64,000 bases of DNA from Hansfordia pulvinata (taxonomy: Eukaryota > Ascomycota > Sordariomycetes > Xylariales). The notes beneath the pieces were generated by a model, which was given only the letters and a program-made list of their open reading frames with translations, was not told the origin of the DNA and did no database searches. Within the stretch, counting starts at the first letter, position 1. The number at the start of each line of letters is the position of its first letter. The DNA is taken from the NCBI GenBank assembly GCA_006538405.1, contig BJKQ01000013.1:248001-312000 (forward strand). The letters run 5' to 3'. The translations under genes were made by a program, and so were the position numbers. Positions 1-11,700 of this stretch are shown here, piece by piece.

Positions 1-462
1 CAGATGTACGACCGCACTCTGCAAGGTGAGGAGAGATCGCTAGGCCCAGATCATGAGTTAACACTGTGCACCGTTTATGACCTGGGCCGTCTTTATGAGG
101 GTCAAGGCAAGCTCAGAGAGGCAGAGCAGATGTACAACCGCACTGTGCAAGGCAAGGAGAGATTGCTAGGTCCAGATCATGAGTCAACACTGTGCACCAT
201 TTATGATCTGGGCCTTTTTCACAGGGACCAGGGCGACCTTGACGAAGCAGAACATATGTTTGTCCGCGCGCTGCAAGGCTTCAAGAGCACTCTGGGCCCG
301 GATCACAAAGATACTCAGGATGCTGCTCACGTATTGGCTGAGGTGCGCCAGGAGCGTGGTTCGGCCCAGCACGATACAGGCGTTGACCACCATCCCCTCC
401 CAGAAAGTCGGAGGAAACGCTTCAGCCGATTCCTCCGACAACTTGCCCTGCATCAGTTTTAA
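1..462 (+). CDS. TPR-repeat protein, C-terminal part (fungal NLR type)
   Basis: The frame is open from the first base (CAG ATG TAC) to a TAA at 460-462, so this is the 3' end of a gene that begins before the window. It encodes tandem 42-residue tetratricopeptide repeats of the kinesin-light-chain style (TPR_10/TPR_12), with the recurring core LGPDH..T....YDLG.L....G...EAE.M. There are two full units and a decayed third one, then about 35 residues of basic, non-repeat tail (ESRRKRFSRFLRQ). In fungi such repeats usually form the ligand-sensing end of NACHT or NB-ARC STAND proteins used in non-self recognition, but no nucleotide-binding domain is visible here, so that role is inferred. The first two repeats are about 89% identical at DNA level over 90 bases, suggesting recent repeat duplication or homogenisation. 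Confidence 0.75.
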   Translation, partial: QMYDRTLQGEERSLGPDHELTLCTVYDLGRLYEGQGKLREAEQMYNRTVQGKERLLGPDHESTLCTIYDLGLFHRDQGDLDEAEHMFVRALQGFKSTLGPDHKDTQDAAHVLAEVRQERGSAQHDTGVDHHPLPESRRKRFSRFLRQLALHQF

Positions 463-1661
463 GCAGCACCCGCTCTCAGATATACCCAATCGTTCATTCG
501 CGCACTCATGCCAGTCACCCTGCCCCTTGAATTGAACGGTGATTGCATTAGAGCATGCCCAGAGAGCGCGGACGCATCCCCTTCTCCCATCAATCTCTTA
601 GGACTCCCAAAGTGGGCGCTCTTGGTAGATAGGGGCATGACTAACCCAGCGGTAGTCTCTCATCATACAGCCGGTCGTGTTGGAGAGCCAAGACACGTGC
701 AGCCCTTCACCGGTGCGGCTGGGATCTTGATCCGCTGGGTTGATGTCTGGAGCTGTCGAGGTCTCGCGCGGCGAGCAGGCGACAGAGCTCATCTTTCGCT
801 CGCCGCGCATCCGATACACACGGGTGCGGTGGCAGCAGACGCACGCGGAACGACGAGATCGGGACGAGCCTGCCCCCGCGAGCGCTACCCAATCACTGCC
901 GATCTGTTTTCGCCGTCGCGTGGCCGAGTTGGAGAATTCCAGACGACAGCGGAGGTATTGTCAGAGCCCCGGTAGAATGTGACTGAGCCCTCAACAGCTT
1001 CGACCAGCATGTGCCGGACACCGGTCGCCCAATTGGCCAGATCGAATGTCTCGAAGGCATAAAATAAACGAATGTAGCTTCGGATGCCTTCGTGACTGAT
1101 TGGGACGAGCGAGGCGGCAATGGAGGGCCCGGGAGACAGACGACAGTTTTGGTCGTAGACAGACGCGGGACTGGTCCTTGCTCGACCTGGGTCGGCTCAG
1201 GGGTCAAATCTCAGAGGACGAAGGCGGGCTACGAGTAGCTGATGGGGATTGGGTGCCCAGATCCAGCGAGGCAAGGGGAAGCTGCCGGCGCGTAAAGCCC
1301 TCCGACGAACGGGAGACTCAGGAGAAGCAAGACGGGGTTGGAGCCAAAGCCAAGTGGAGGGTACGGCCACTAATCAACAGCCAAGCGACGCGGTCAACCC
1401 AGGGAATTTCACAAAGCCACGATGCGCCACAATGGCTGCTGAATTATTGCGTTTGTTATTCGTTGATTGCCGAGGAACTAGATAAAAGCACTATCAAGAC
1501 GCCGACCCAAGCCGACCCAAGCCATTCCCAAGCTCCGGTGAACGCCACCCAAACCAAATGCTAGACCAAGTCCTCGTGCTCCATGCCCGTTGACGGCACT
1601 GCCAGTGGCCTGCGCTGTGCCAGTTGCAGGCTGGGGTGCGCTGATGCTGAGAAGGTGCCTT
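463..1661. other. Intergenic, no gene seen
   Basis: This is 1.2 kb between the TPR gene and the 3' end of the NC2-beta gene. Open frames here (up to 155 codons) overlap each other on both strands, lack recognisable domains and start without context. One copy of the TACGAGTA word lies at 1230-1237. Confidence 0.6.
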
Positions 1662-2766
1662 TTAGAAGTGTCTCTCGCGCGCGGCAGCGAACTGCTCCTC
1701 CTGCAGCCGCTGCAGCTCCTCCATCGACATGCCGCTGTCCTCCAGCTTGTTGCCCCGCTTCTCGCGCACCTGCAAGTCTCGTCAATCGGCGCCGTCCCCG
1801 CGTGGGAGAGGGTTGGTACTGACCTTTTGAGTTTCCTTGTGCTGCTGGGCCGCGTCGAGCACGGCGGGGATGTAGTCCTGGAAGCCCAGGGTGTCGAGGG
1901 CCTTGGTGATGTGGTCACACGCAATCGTCTTCTTCGCTTCCTTCTCGGAGATGTCATTGGCCTCGGAGGAGATGAGGGTGATGAACTCCACGCAGCACTC
2001 AATCAAGACATCCCGGGCGTCTTTGGAGAAGGAGACGCCAGCCGATGGGGGAGGATCTCGCTGACGATCTTCTGGACAGTGGCTGTGGACGGTCAGCAAG
2101 GGGGGCCGGTACCAGCCCAGGGCGGCTATGCAGGGACTTACCTTTGGGAAGCGACAAGTCATCGTTGGCTGTGAGATGTCAGTTAGTTTATGATTGAACA
2201 CGGCGCAGGATACGGATCAACGATGATGAGACGGGGTGAGGTGAGGCGCTATACCAGACCAGATGTCGGCCCAGTTCTCGACATCGAATCGAAAGGGGTC
2301 TTCGAGAGCCCAACGGACAGAACCGAAATCGGGCCAACTGATTTCCTGGGCGGACTGCGAGGACGAGGACGAGGAGGACGAGGAGGAGGGGAAGATGAGT
2401 GGCTGGAGCCGGGGATTGCCTTGGGGCAAGGCCCATCTCCCTCATAAGCTCACGGACCTCTCGCTCGGTGGGCGGGTGAAGCAGGGGGGCGGAGGCGAGA
2501 GCGAGGGCGAGAGCCCGGGGGGATGATCCATATTAACTGGCGATGTATGTATGGGTTACGATGCCAGCAACTAGCTGAATTGAATGATGGGAAGAAGAGG
2601 GGGGATGGTAAGAAAAGTGGAATGGAACGGTGGGCAGGAAAGAAGGGCGGACGAGAGTAGGCACTCATGCAATGCAGGCAGAGATGGCTGATTTGGGAGG
2701 ACGCTGGTGCGGTCGAGTAAAGTTCTGTTGTGCATGCTACTCACCTCCGTGCTCGTGATCCGACAT
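1662..2766 (-). CDS. NCB2: Negative cofactor 2 beta (Dr1-type histone-fold repressor), frameshifted
   Basis: This is the NC2-beta subunit, which pairs with NC2-alpha, binds TBP on promoters and represses or redirects RNA polymerase II initiation. Exons on the minus strand are 2766-2745, 2168-2142, 2082-1824 and 1769-1662. The protein starts MSDHEHGANDDLSLPKATVQ, runs through the H2B-like histone fold (ARDVLIECCVEFITLISSEA, then KKTIACDHITKAL) and ends in the conserved NKLEDSGMSMEELQRLQEEQ tail followed by ARERHF. Exon 1 (22 bases) and exon 2 (27 bases) are very short, and intron 1 is 576 bases. The exons total 416 bases, one short of a whole number of codons. The reading frame breaks at the run of five G at 2047-2051 (C in the gene), between KIVSEIL and SAGVSFSK. 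One extra C restores a 138-residue protein. I take this as a sequence error. Family identity is secure; the start is supported by the phase match of exons 1 and 2. Confidence 0.88.
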
Positions 2767-4738
2767 GGTTGGTGGTGTAAGTGCGGTGCAGTGCGGTGCA
2801 GTGCAATGCAGGGCAGCCGCGCAAAAGCGGTGGTGGGCAGCAAATGCGGGTTGGGTGTGAGAGAGCCAGGCTGATAGGCTGATATGGATTGAGCTGCGGC
2901 GGTGCGCCGGGCGCCGGGCGCAAGGCGGGGTGGGCAAGGCTGATGTACCCAAGGTAAGGTAGGTAGGTACGTAGAAAAACGAGAAGCCCTGGCTGGAGAA
3001 GCGGCGGGGAGGGCCTGAGGGCAAAGGTGAGGCGTGAGGCCTGGGATGGTGAGCGCGCGGTGTGCCGGCGGAGCAGCCTTGGAGTTTGGGAGTTCGGTCG
3101 GTCTTGCGGGACCAGGCCGACGCGAACGAGACGTCGAAGCCGCGCGCGCGCTGTCCGGCTGACGCCACCAGCTGGTCAAAGTGAGATGCGAGTCCGTCGA
3201 CTGCCCAGCTGAGGCGATGAAATGGGGATTGCCTCGTCGGGCTGCGCGTCGCCGAATCAGCGTCGGGTGACTGGATGCTGGGAGGTACAAGCTACTTCCT
3301 CCGGTACGGATCGAGGGGCGGGCGGGCAGGCACCTGAGGCAGTCGGGTCGCGGGGCAGTGGAGGTCAGGCAGTTCGTTCCAGGAGTCTGTCTGCACCAGC
3401 TGCTCGCCCGACGCGACGGCCGGCCCCTGGTTTTAAATACCCGCCTGCGGCCCCAGCGGCTGCAGGCGCGCCCTCGTCTGCCTGCGCCCCTCGAAGTACC
3501 CGATGTATTTTGGCCGCGGATCTGCACACAACGGTACGCTTGATTCGCTCCTCGTCGGGGTCCGGTACATGCCACGACATCTTCAACGAACCTGCCTCCC
3601 TTCGCGTCCTACCCAACTTTTTATGCGTGTCCTGCCGAACTACGCCGCCGTCTGGCCAATCAGAAATCTCCATTCACTGAGCGACTACCCACCTCGACCT
3701 GCCACGCTGATGGACCAGATCAGCCAAGACCAGACGGGGTACTTGCACATGTGCCCTCAATAGGAAGGGGGAAGCTACATGGCTACGAGTACCCACGTGC
3801 AACGCCCGCGACCAGAAAAAAACCAGGCTAGCGGATAAGAGCCCGATAAGCCAGAGCTCGACTTTATATTGCGAATTTTATTTCTTCGCCCATTGTCTGC
3901 CTCCTTCTTCCACACCTCAACTCGACTTCTTCCGCCTCTGCTGGCCACTGCGCCGCATCCGCGCAAATGCCGGCTTGCCGGGTGCAGCTCTGCAGATATC
4001 TCCATTAAGGCATCTCGTGACGGCCAGTCATCGACGTACAGCAGCGGCTCGATGTCGCAGTGAGCTTCGTCAGCGGCTTGCACCCTGGCGGCTTCGGCCG
4101 CCAGCGACCTGGCTCGGTAAGCTCCATCCCCCACGCCCCGACCCCTTCTATGATGAGCATATTGTCGCCCCAGTCTTACCTGCCTCCGACAAGGGCAATG
4201 TGGTGATCGACATGTCAGCCAAACAGACGCTTCTGATCCAAGTTGCTCTCAGCCTGTCGCCTCTCCCGCTTGGCCCGCACCGGCGCTAACATTGCAAAAA
4301 GTCCAGGTCTTCGTAACTCATAACGTATGTACAGTCGCTCTCGCCATTCTCGCCCGGCTTGTATGATGCCAAATTTCCAAGTACTATCAAATTCCGACTC
4401 CACCTGACGGAAAACTTCAACAACCCTGATCGACACCGTTCCTTCATCATTTCCACAACAGCTGCAATGGCATGAAATGGAACTGACACGCCCTCAAGAC
4501 AGCAATTTGCGACTGCCTCATATCGCTCAGCTGAATCTTGGTAAAGGTAGGAAGATTTTCGCGTTCGCACAGCACAAACTGCCGATGATGACAAACTTTA
4601 TATTCCATGCTAAATCTGAATTTCCATGTGGAGTAACTATAAAGGCCTTTTCATCTTTCGCCTGAGGCAAACCCCCGTCATTCCACGTCTCTCGAAGCCC
4701 CTTGACAGGACCGCGCTGACTCGGAATAGTATCTAGAT
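2767..4738. other. Intergenic: upstream region of NC2-beta and downstream of the dehydrogenase
   Basis: About 2 kb lie between two genes that both run on the minus strand. The bases just above 2766 should hold the NC2-beta promoter; a direct repeat of GTGCGGTGCA-like units lies at 2779-2805. One exact TACGAGTAC lies at 3784-3792. No open frame here resembles a protein I know. Confidence 0.5.
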
Positions 4739-5769
4739 TTATGACTGGTAGTCGGCCAGCTCGGCGCCGTTCCACCTGTGCTTGTCAGTATGAAGACTTG
4801 AAACTTGGTGAAGAGACACGCCAGGGTGCATATACCTGAGCAGCTTGCCGGAGAGGTCCTTGGTGGCCCGCTCCGCCAGCTTGGCGATGACGCCGCCGGG
4901 CAGCTCGGGAGGCAGCAGCTTGCCCGTGGCGTGCTCCTGGACGAACATGTCGTGCAGGTCGGCGGTCATGCCGGCCCTGCCCTCGTCGCGGATCTGCTTC
5001 TGCATGGCCGTGTCGACCTTGCCGGGCTGGACGGAGACGGCGGTGATGGCGGGCTCCTCCTTGACCAAGTGGTTGCACAGGTGGTTGAGGGCGGCCTTTG
5101 AGGTCCCGTAGGCACTCCACCCATCGTAGGCCGAGGTGGAGGCGCCGGAGGAGACGAAGACGACGCGCCCGCCGGATTTCCTCAGCTCGGGGATCGCCTC
5201 TTTCACCTGGTAGTAGATCAATCAATATTAGTCCACGGACCCATGATACAACAACCGAGACTTTCTCTTTCCCTGTGAGACCTACAAGCGTGACAGGACT
5301 CAGGACGTTGAGGTCGTAAGCCTTCCTCCACTCGTCGGGGTTGGCGTCGGCCACCTTGGCAATGGGCGACAGGGTGCTGTGGTTGACCACCAAGCCGTCG
5401 ACGCGGCCAAAGGCCTTGACGGCGGCCTCGACAACCTGGGGGGCGATCTGCAATGAGTGAGATAAAAGTTATGGTCAGCGAAGACGGCGCTTTGATCTGA
5501 TTGCCCCGGCCAGCCCAGACAGGCAGCGGCAAGGAAGGGGGGCGCAGAAGTCGAGGTCATCGCACCGTCAGGTCGGACAGGTCGGCCGCCAGGCACTCGG
5601 CGCGGCCCGGGTGCTGCGCCTTGACGGCCTGCATGTCGGCGTCGGAGCGGGCGACGAGCAGGACCTTGTTGGGCGCGGGGCCGCTCTGGCTGTGCTGCAG
5701 AAGGGCCTGCGCGATGGCGAGCCCGAGCCCGCGGCTGGCTCCGGTCACGATGAAGACCTTGGACGACAT
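4739..5769 (-). CDS. Short-chain dehydrogenase/reductase
   Basis: An NAD(P)-dependent oxidoreductase of the classical SDR superfamily, closest in style to the fungal sepiapterin-reductase or benzil-reductase (Irc24/Yir035c) group; the substrate is unknown. Exons on the minus strand are 5769-5566, 5447-5286, 5206-4836 and 4775-4739, adding to 774 bases and 257 residues without any frame break. The Rossmann nucleotide motif VTGASRGLGLAIAQ is at residues 8-21. The usual NNAG position reads VVNHS, which fits this subgroup. The catalytic serine lies in VVFVSSGAS and the Tyr/Lys pair in YGTSKAAL, followed by VSVQPGKVDT. The protein ends WNGAELADYQS. All three introns have GT and AG ends and compatible phases. 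There is no signal peptide, so it is probably cytosolic. Confidence 0.88.
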
Positions 5770-8700
5770 TTCTATCTTCTCGTTTGTCTTCTTTCCACCC
5801 TTCGTTTGGGATTGCGCTTCGTCGGGAGAGGCGACTGTCGAGAGCTAGCTGGCGGGGGATGGCGAGGGTGCGTGTTCTTGTTATCTGCTGCATGAATGAC
5901 TACTGGTCGTACTTGCAGGCCGTCCCCGTCCCGTCGTCGTCATTTCTTATCGATTATTCGCGCCCTTCGTCTTCCCTCCCCCATCTTTTATTTTGCAGCC
6001 CTGTTGCCCGCCCACCCGCCGCGGTTGGTCCGTGCGCCTTCGCCGCCTCCGGCTGCGGCGCTCTCTTTTTTCGCCTGCGTTTTCGCCCTGGTGCAGCGGG
6101 CAGGCTTCTTCTTCAAGCTGGACGCGTGCCACAACGACCGCCATTAAGAGAGAAGACGACGACGAATCGACATGTCAGCAAGACGACACATGTAAAGACG
6201 ATACCGGATCGGTGCGGAGCCACATGGTTCCCCCCGATGGAGTCCCCCGAAACGGAACTCCTTCCCGATCCCGCCCTCTCCAGCAGCGCCGTCATCGCTA
6301 CCCGGGCGCGCGTGAGGCTATCGTCGGCCCGCCCAACGGAGCACGAAATTGTCGCGGCCCCTACTGGGACCTTGTCAGCCTTGGCCCCAAGGCATGCGAA
6401 GTCGCCGGCTGTCCTCGGCTTGCCCCGGGGGATCAAGGTGTCCCAACGGGGCGGGCCTTCGATACCGGACCCCTTGCGGGCTCGCCCCCCACCGAGATCG
6501 GCGCTCTTTGGGAATTCGGGTAAGTGCGTGAGGTCAGGCCTGAGTGTTTTGTCCTCTGTCCTTGGCGTGAACAGCCATCTCGTTCCTATCGCGGTCGAGG
6601 TGGCGTGATGTTTTTTCTCACCCAAGAATCAGCCATCGCGTGAAACAAGACGAGCCACTCGTTTGCAGTGCCACTCTGTCATGTGTCGATGAGCCTGCGT
6701 TGCTTGTGGCTTTGACGTGGGTTCTCTGTACGGACGATCATGGGCGAATCCGTGTCCCAGGAGGTCAGGCTTGCGGGCGGAAGATCGATATGTTGAGGTT
6801 TCTTGGAGTGTAGACTTCTTGTGGTGTAGACGCGGGGCGCCTCAATGGGCGACGGCCATTAAATACCCCCCTTCCCGCCCCCCTTTCCTTTCCTTCGGAA
6901 GAGATGCAAGCAAGACTGTGCCTCCCGCTAGTTGATTCTTCGATCTGTCCGAGCTCTGCGAGGCGGTGACCGGTAGAGACAGGGGCTGAGCCTTTCCTGC
7001 AACCGGCATGTAGGACGCCACACCTTTCTCGTTCGATGCCTTGAAAGGGCCTCTGTGACGAACGAGTTCAATGCAATAGGGCGATTGTTCCAGCGGTGGG
7101 ACTGTGTAAGGACTCCTGCCAACGTGCCTCGTTGCCGTCCGAGAAAGCCCGACTTACGTAGCGGCCCGTCTTGTTCGTGGACATTTGTTTGGGACATGAT
7201 GGAGGCACCGCGCCTTCTTGGTCTCTGGCGTCAAGGAATGTGGGCACCGGCCCGACCAGATTGGAGCGCATGTTCGTTCTGTCTGGTCAGCAATGAAAAC
7301 GAGTCTCTTTTTCGTATGGCGCCGACCGACTGACTACATGGGGACCGGCCACAGTCTAATGCATGGCCGTCGAGAGCACATCTGCGACGGCTGAGCACGG
7401 CAGTGTCTAGCTGCTAGACTCCGCAAGCCTGCGAAGCCTTTTGAGTTCCCGCATGGTTGGCGAGGGTTCGGCCTGCGTGTGGTTCTTGATGTGTCTGTGT
7501 TTCCGACCAAGGTTGAGTCTCGAGAGCCTCAAAGTGAAATGTCAGCTATGGACTATGACTAGATCAACAGCCGGTATTGTCGTCATTTCGGAAGGCGCTT
7601 GCTGAAATTGCACTCCCTTTGAGAACCACGTCTCGTCTCAGCTCAGCTATAGGACATGTTCTTCCACCCGACCGTGCTTGCTCGTTCCCTAAGAGGCACT
7701 GAAGTTGAGCAGGGCGCGCTGGCTGGTGGACTAGTATCAACTTTCCATGACAGCAGCAGAGTTTCCTTTGACCATTGCACTAAGGTCTGTTTTGTCTCAG
7801 AGCACCAAATTGTTGTTCGAGACCACAGAGTTGCCTTTGGTTCAATTGCAGACACTTGACAATCGAAGAGTCTTCTCGTCAATTTGTCTCTCTTCTGCCC
7901 CGAAGTTGGCTGGGAACAAGTCTGCTCTATTACTCTCAGTGCTTAGGCAACTGCTGTATGTAAGGTTGCGATAGTCTGCATCCGGGTGAGAACGGATAGA
8001 TCTCCAGGAACCCATTCTCGTTCAAGCAGACTTTGGACATTTGCAACTCCGCAACTAGGCAACGCTGCGCAGTCTTCCAGCTCAAACCAAGTCATGAGCG
8101 TCAGCCAACAACTCGCTACATATCCACGGCACGTCAGCACCGCAACGCCAATGCAAGCGCGGGTTGACTCTGGCAGGCCGGAAGGCTCCCCACACAGCAC
8201 GGCCCCAAAAGACATGAAGCTCAGGGATTCAACTCCACCTGTACGAGCCCCAGCACGCCGACGACAAAATTTGTCGCGTGCGAACGTAGCCGCCGCCGCC
8301 GTCGCCGACTTCAGACGACAACACCGGCGCTCCCTCCCCATTGTACCTCAAACGCAGCCTCACTCTTAACCCCCAGACAGAACAACGAGTATCAGAAATC
8401 GAACTCCCGTTCCGCAGTGGGGTCCCCGCCGTTCTTGACCGGGGCCGCTGATCGCCGCGCCGGCCGTCCCTCCCTGACATGCACCCTATGCGTCCACGCC
8501 GGTGTCTCCGCAGCGACGGAGGGGAGGCGTCAGCGTAGTAGAAACGGCTGTCACGGCAAGTGCCGACAGGGGTAGACGAAAGGGGGCGGACATGCACCCG
8601 GCCGAGCTTACCCGTCGCCTCATACAGCCCAGCCGAGGCCCTGAAAGTCACCAGCCTCAAACCCCAGCCACAGCCGGCCGGCAAGACGGAGTTGCAGTCG

Positions 8701-11700
8701 CAGAATGGCGGAGACGAGGCTGAGAAGGCGCGCCAGTCGTGGGCCGCGCGCGCGCGGCGGGAGAAGGCTGAAAGAGGCGGCTGTCCTAGCTTCCCCAGAC
8801 TGCAAGTCTCCAACCACTCGCATCGCCGTCTGCCTTCCCCGGAGATGCATCGCTCGCGCTAAAGGGAAAAGGTGCCGCCCCGTGAGGGCCTCATCAGCTG
8901 GGGTTTGTTTCTCCTCGCTGTGGTGACGACATTGCAGTCATGCTACACATTCACACTTACCCTACTCCAACATCACAACACCGAGAGTTTGTTTGCCGGC
9001 CAGCCGGTCAGATCCCCGCTTACCTCGTGATGCGCAGCATGCCGTACCATGGAGGTAGACGTCCTCGGGGATCCCAGAGGCGGTGAGGCTGAAGATGGCG
9101 GCTTGTGGTTGGAGGTCGAGTCTCGGCCTCTCCTATCCTGCCGTAGGACTCTGCTGTCCCGGCAGGCTGGGTCCGCGACTCCCTCACCTGGGCCGATTAG
9201 GTTCAGGGTGAGGGATGCGCCGCGAAGTCTTACGATCTCTTTCTTATCCGCTCTCTCGGTGAGCCAGAATAGGCTAGGTATAGGAGGCTCAGATCAGTTT
9301 TCTGCTCCCGTCTGACTCCCGTACGAGAGATATCGGCCGAGTTGCGCGGAAGCATGGAGGCAGGGGCCGTGGCCAGATCTTGAAGCGCGGCGCCACGTCG
9401 AGGTGCTAGAGAAGCCTGGCCCATGTCCCGCTCTGTCCTTTCTTTGCTTGTCTTTCGTCGAATGTACCGATCTGCAAAGAGGTACATGAGGCCCTCTTCC
9501 TGTGGTCTAGAGGTGCGGAACTGAACCGAAATGGATGGGAGATATCCATCATGTCATTGTTGTCGAATTGACAAGCGCGCGCCCGGCGACGCCAGTTCGT
9601 ACAGCTGGGGCCGCCCTCGAAGGGCAGACAGGACGATGTGGTGCTGGTTGGCGTGAGAAAAGAGCTGGTTATAGTCAACGACAGACGAATAGACAGACAG
9701 ACGGGGCTCCCGGCAGCATGTTGCCAACCCGACCGTTCCTCGAGCCAGTCGAACCTTGCTGCCCTCGTGAGTAAGTGAGTCTGTCTGTCATGAGTTGGGA
9801 ACCCCGGATCGGGAAAGCGTCTCAGATCGCATTAGACCGGAAAGGGGGGGGGGTAAGACCGTTAGACACGAGTACACACTCAAAGACGTGTTCCTCCCCG
9901 CACAAACCTGGTCATGATCTCTCCCGTCCTCTCTCGGCCGAGTATAAGGTAAGCAGAGCACTTGGCGAGTACTCGTATACCACGGCGACGGCTCTGCTGT
10001 CGTTCGCATGCGGCATAGTTCACCGCAGCCTGCATTAGCCCCAGGAGGACGAAGCCTTCCCTCTGCAGACCGGCCGCAGTCTGTCATTCTCCTCAGAGGA
10101 GGGCGATGTTGATCTTTACCTCTCCCGCCAGGGCTTGCCGTCCTGCTTTGGCTGTATACTCGCAAGTTGCATCGCACCGGGGCCACGACCACTCCTGACT
10201 CGATTCTCTGTTGAGAAGCGGTTCTCCCAGTGGGCCGACAGCCGGGCCGACCGACGCAAACCAACCGCCACGTACGACGACAAGGTTGAGGTCGCCGGCG
10301 CTCTAAGACTCGGCGGCGGCAGTACGGAGCCGGCGTCTGTCCGGAACAATCTGAAGAGAGAGGACCCGGAGTCCGAGATTTAGCCCGCGATGCTCCCTCC
10401 CGCGCGCCTATGTCAAGCCGCAAAAGGCCCTCGGGCTTCGCAGATGTTGGTCGCTCGCATAATGGTCCCAAAGCAGGATGGCGCCCATCCCGCCACGTGC
10501 CTGGAGGCTTCGAACGAGTCTCGACCCGGCAGCCAGAGGCGAAGTCGTGTACACGGAAGAGTAGGTAGGTAAGACTCAGCCTCACCCGCGGCCCCATGGC
10601 CGGCAGGATGGGAGCCCCTCTGGTGAGCCCTCGACAGGCAGCCCGCTCTCTGCTTCCGCTTCCGCGCTGTGGCGCAGACAGCACACGTGCGGCAAAGTCA
10701 AGTCGCTCGTCAGGCCGGGAAACTCCCCTGGAAGCAGACCCCTGAGAGCGAAACAACACCCCTGGGCCAGAACAGGGGGTTTTGGACGGACAATAACCCC
10801 TCCCCTGCCAGCACATGGCGACGAGCATCTCCGCGGCAGCAAGTGATCCTCACCCGATGACCCCTCTCATCGCGATCCCTGCTAGAGGCTCGGCCTTTCC
10901 TTGCAAGATCGCTCTCATTACCCCGGATATGTCTGCCATGATGGACCCGTGCCGGCCAGCCAGCGAGATCCGGGGTGACGATCCCAGCTGAGCCTCATGA
11001 TCCAATCTTCTACCCCCATGCCATGTGCCCTCCCTCCCCAAGCCCCTTCAGCCTAACAAGCCAGGAACGATCCAGAGGGCCTGTCGATAGTCGAGGACGT
11101 AATCGTCGACTCGGCAAGAGGGAGAGACAGAGATAGAGGGAAAAGAACACAGATCTGGACCCGCGCTCCCGAGCCCGAGAATCCCTCGTTTGCCCGTGTA
11201 GGGCATAGTCGCCCGCGACGTGCATAAGAACGGGGCCGGGGCCTGAAAATGGCAGAATCTGGGGAAGGGGAGCAGCTAATGAAAGCGACCTAGGCCGACT
11301 CTGCCTCGTAACTGGCCTGTATAACGGTGTCCTTCTTGGGACTTGATTTGGTCTGTCGAGTTCCGTCCCGACTGTGTGCAGCCGGCCGGGCAGCCAACCC
11401 AAGCTCCGGATCCGGATCGCCCTGACTCGGCCGGGTGGAAGCCTCACGGGATGACGAACAATGCCGTCCGAATCCCGGCAAAGCGTCCGCCGCTGAAGGC
11501 CAGTTCGAGCCCCGCGCAGCCCTGAAATGGACGAGGCCTCCCCGGTCGGCTGCGGCCATCCGTCTCGCGGGGGTATTGGAGCATCGGCGGGCCCACGCTG
11601 GTAGCAAATCCGAGAGATGTGAGTGGCTGCCTCGTATAACATCAGTCAGTAAATTCTCCGACGTGATCCTATTGTAAAGCCCTTACCTCAACTATACCGC

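Noticed and set aside
5784..6608. 274-codon open frame on the plus strand
   Set aside because: It begins inside the 5' region of the dehydrogenase gene, has no recognisable segment and overlaps a 170-codon frame on the other strand.
9788..10828. 346-codon open frame on the minus strand
   Set aside because: No domain, strongly skewed to Arg, Pro, Ser and Gly, no start context, and overlapped by other open frames; typical of chance frames in GC-rich DNA.
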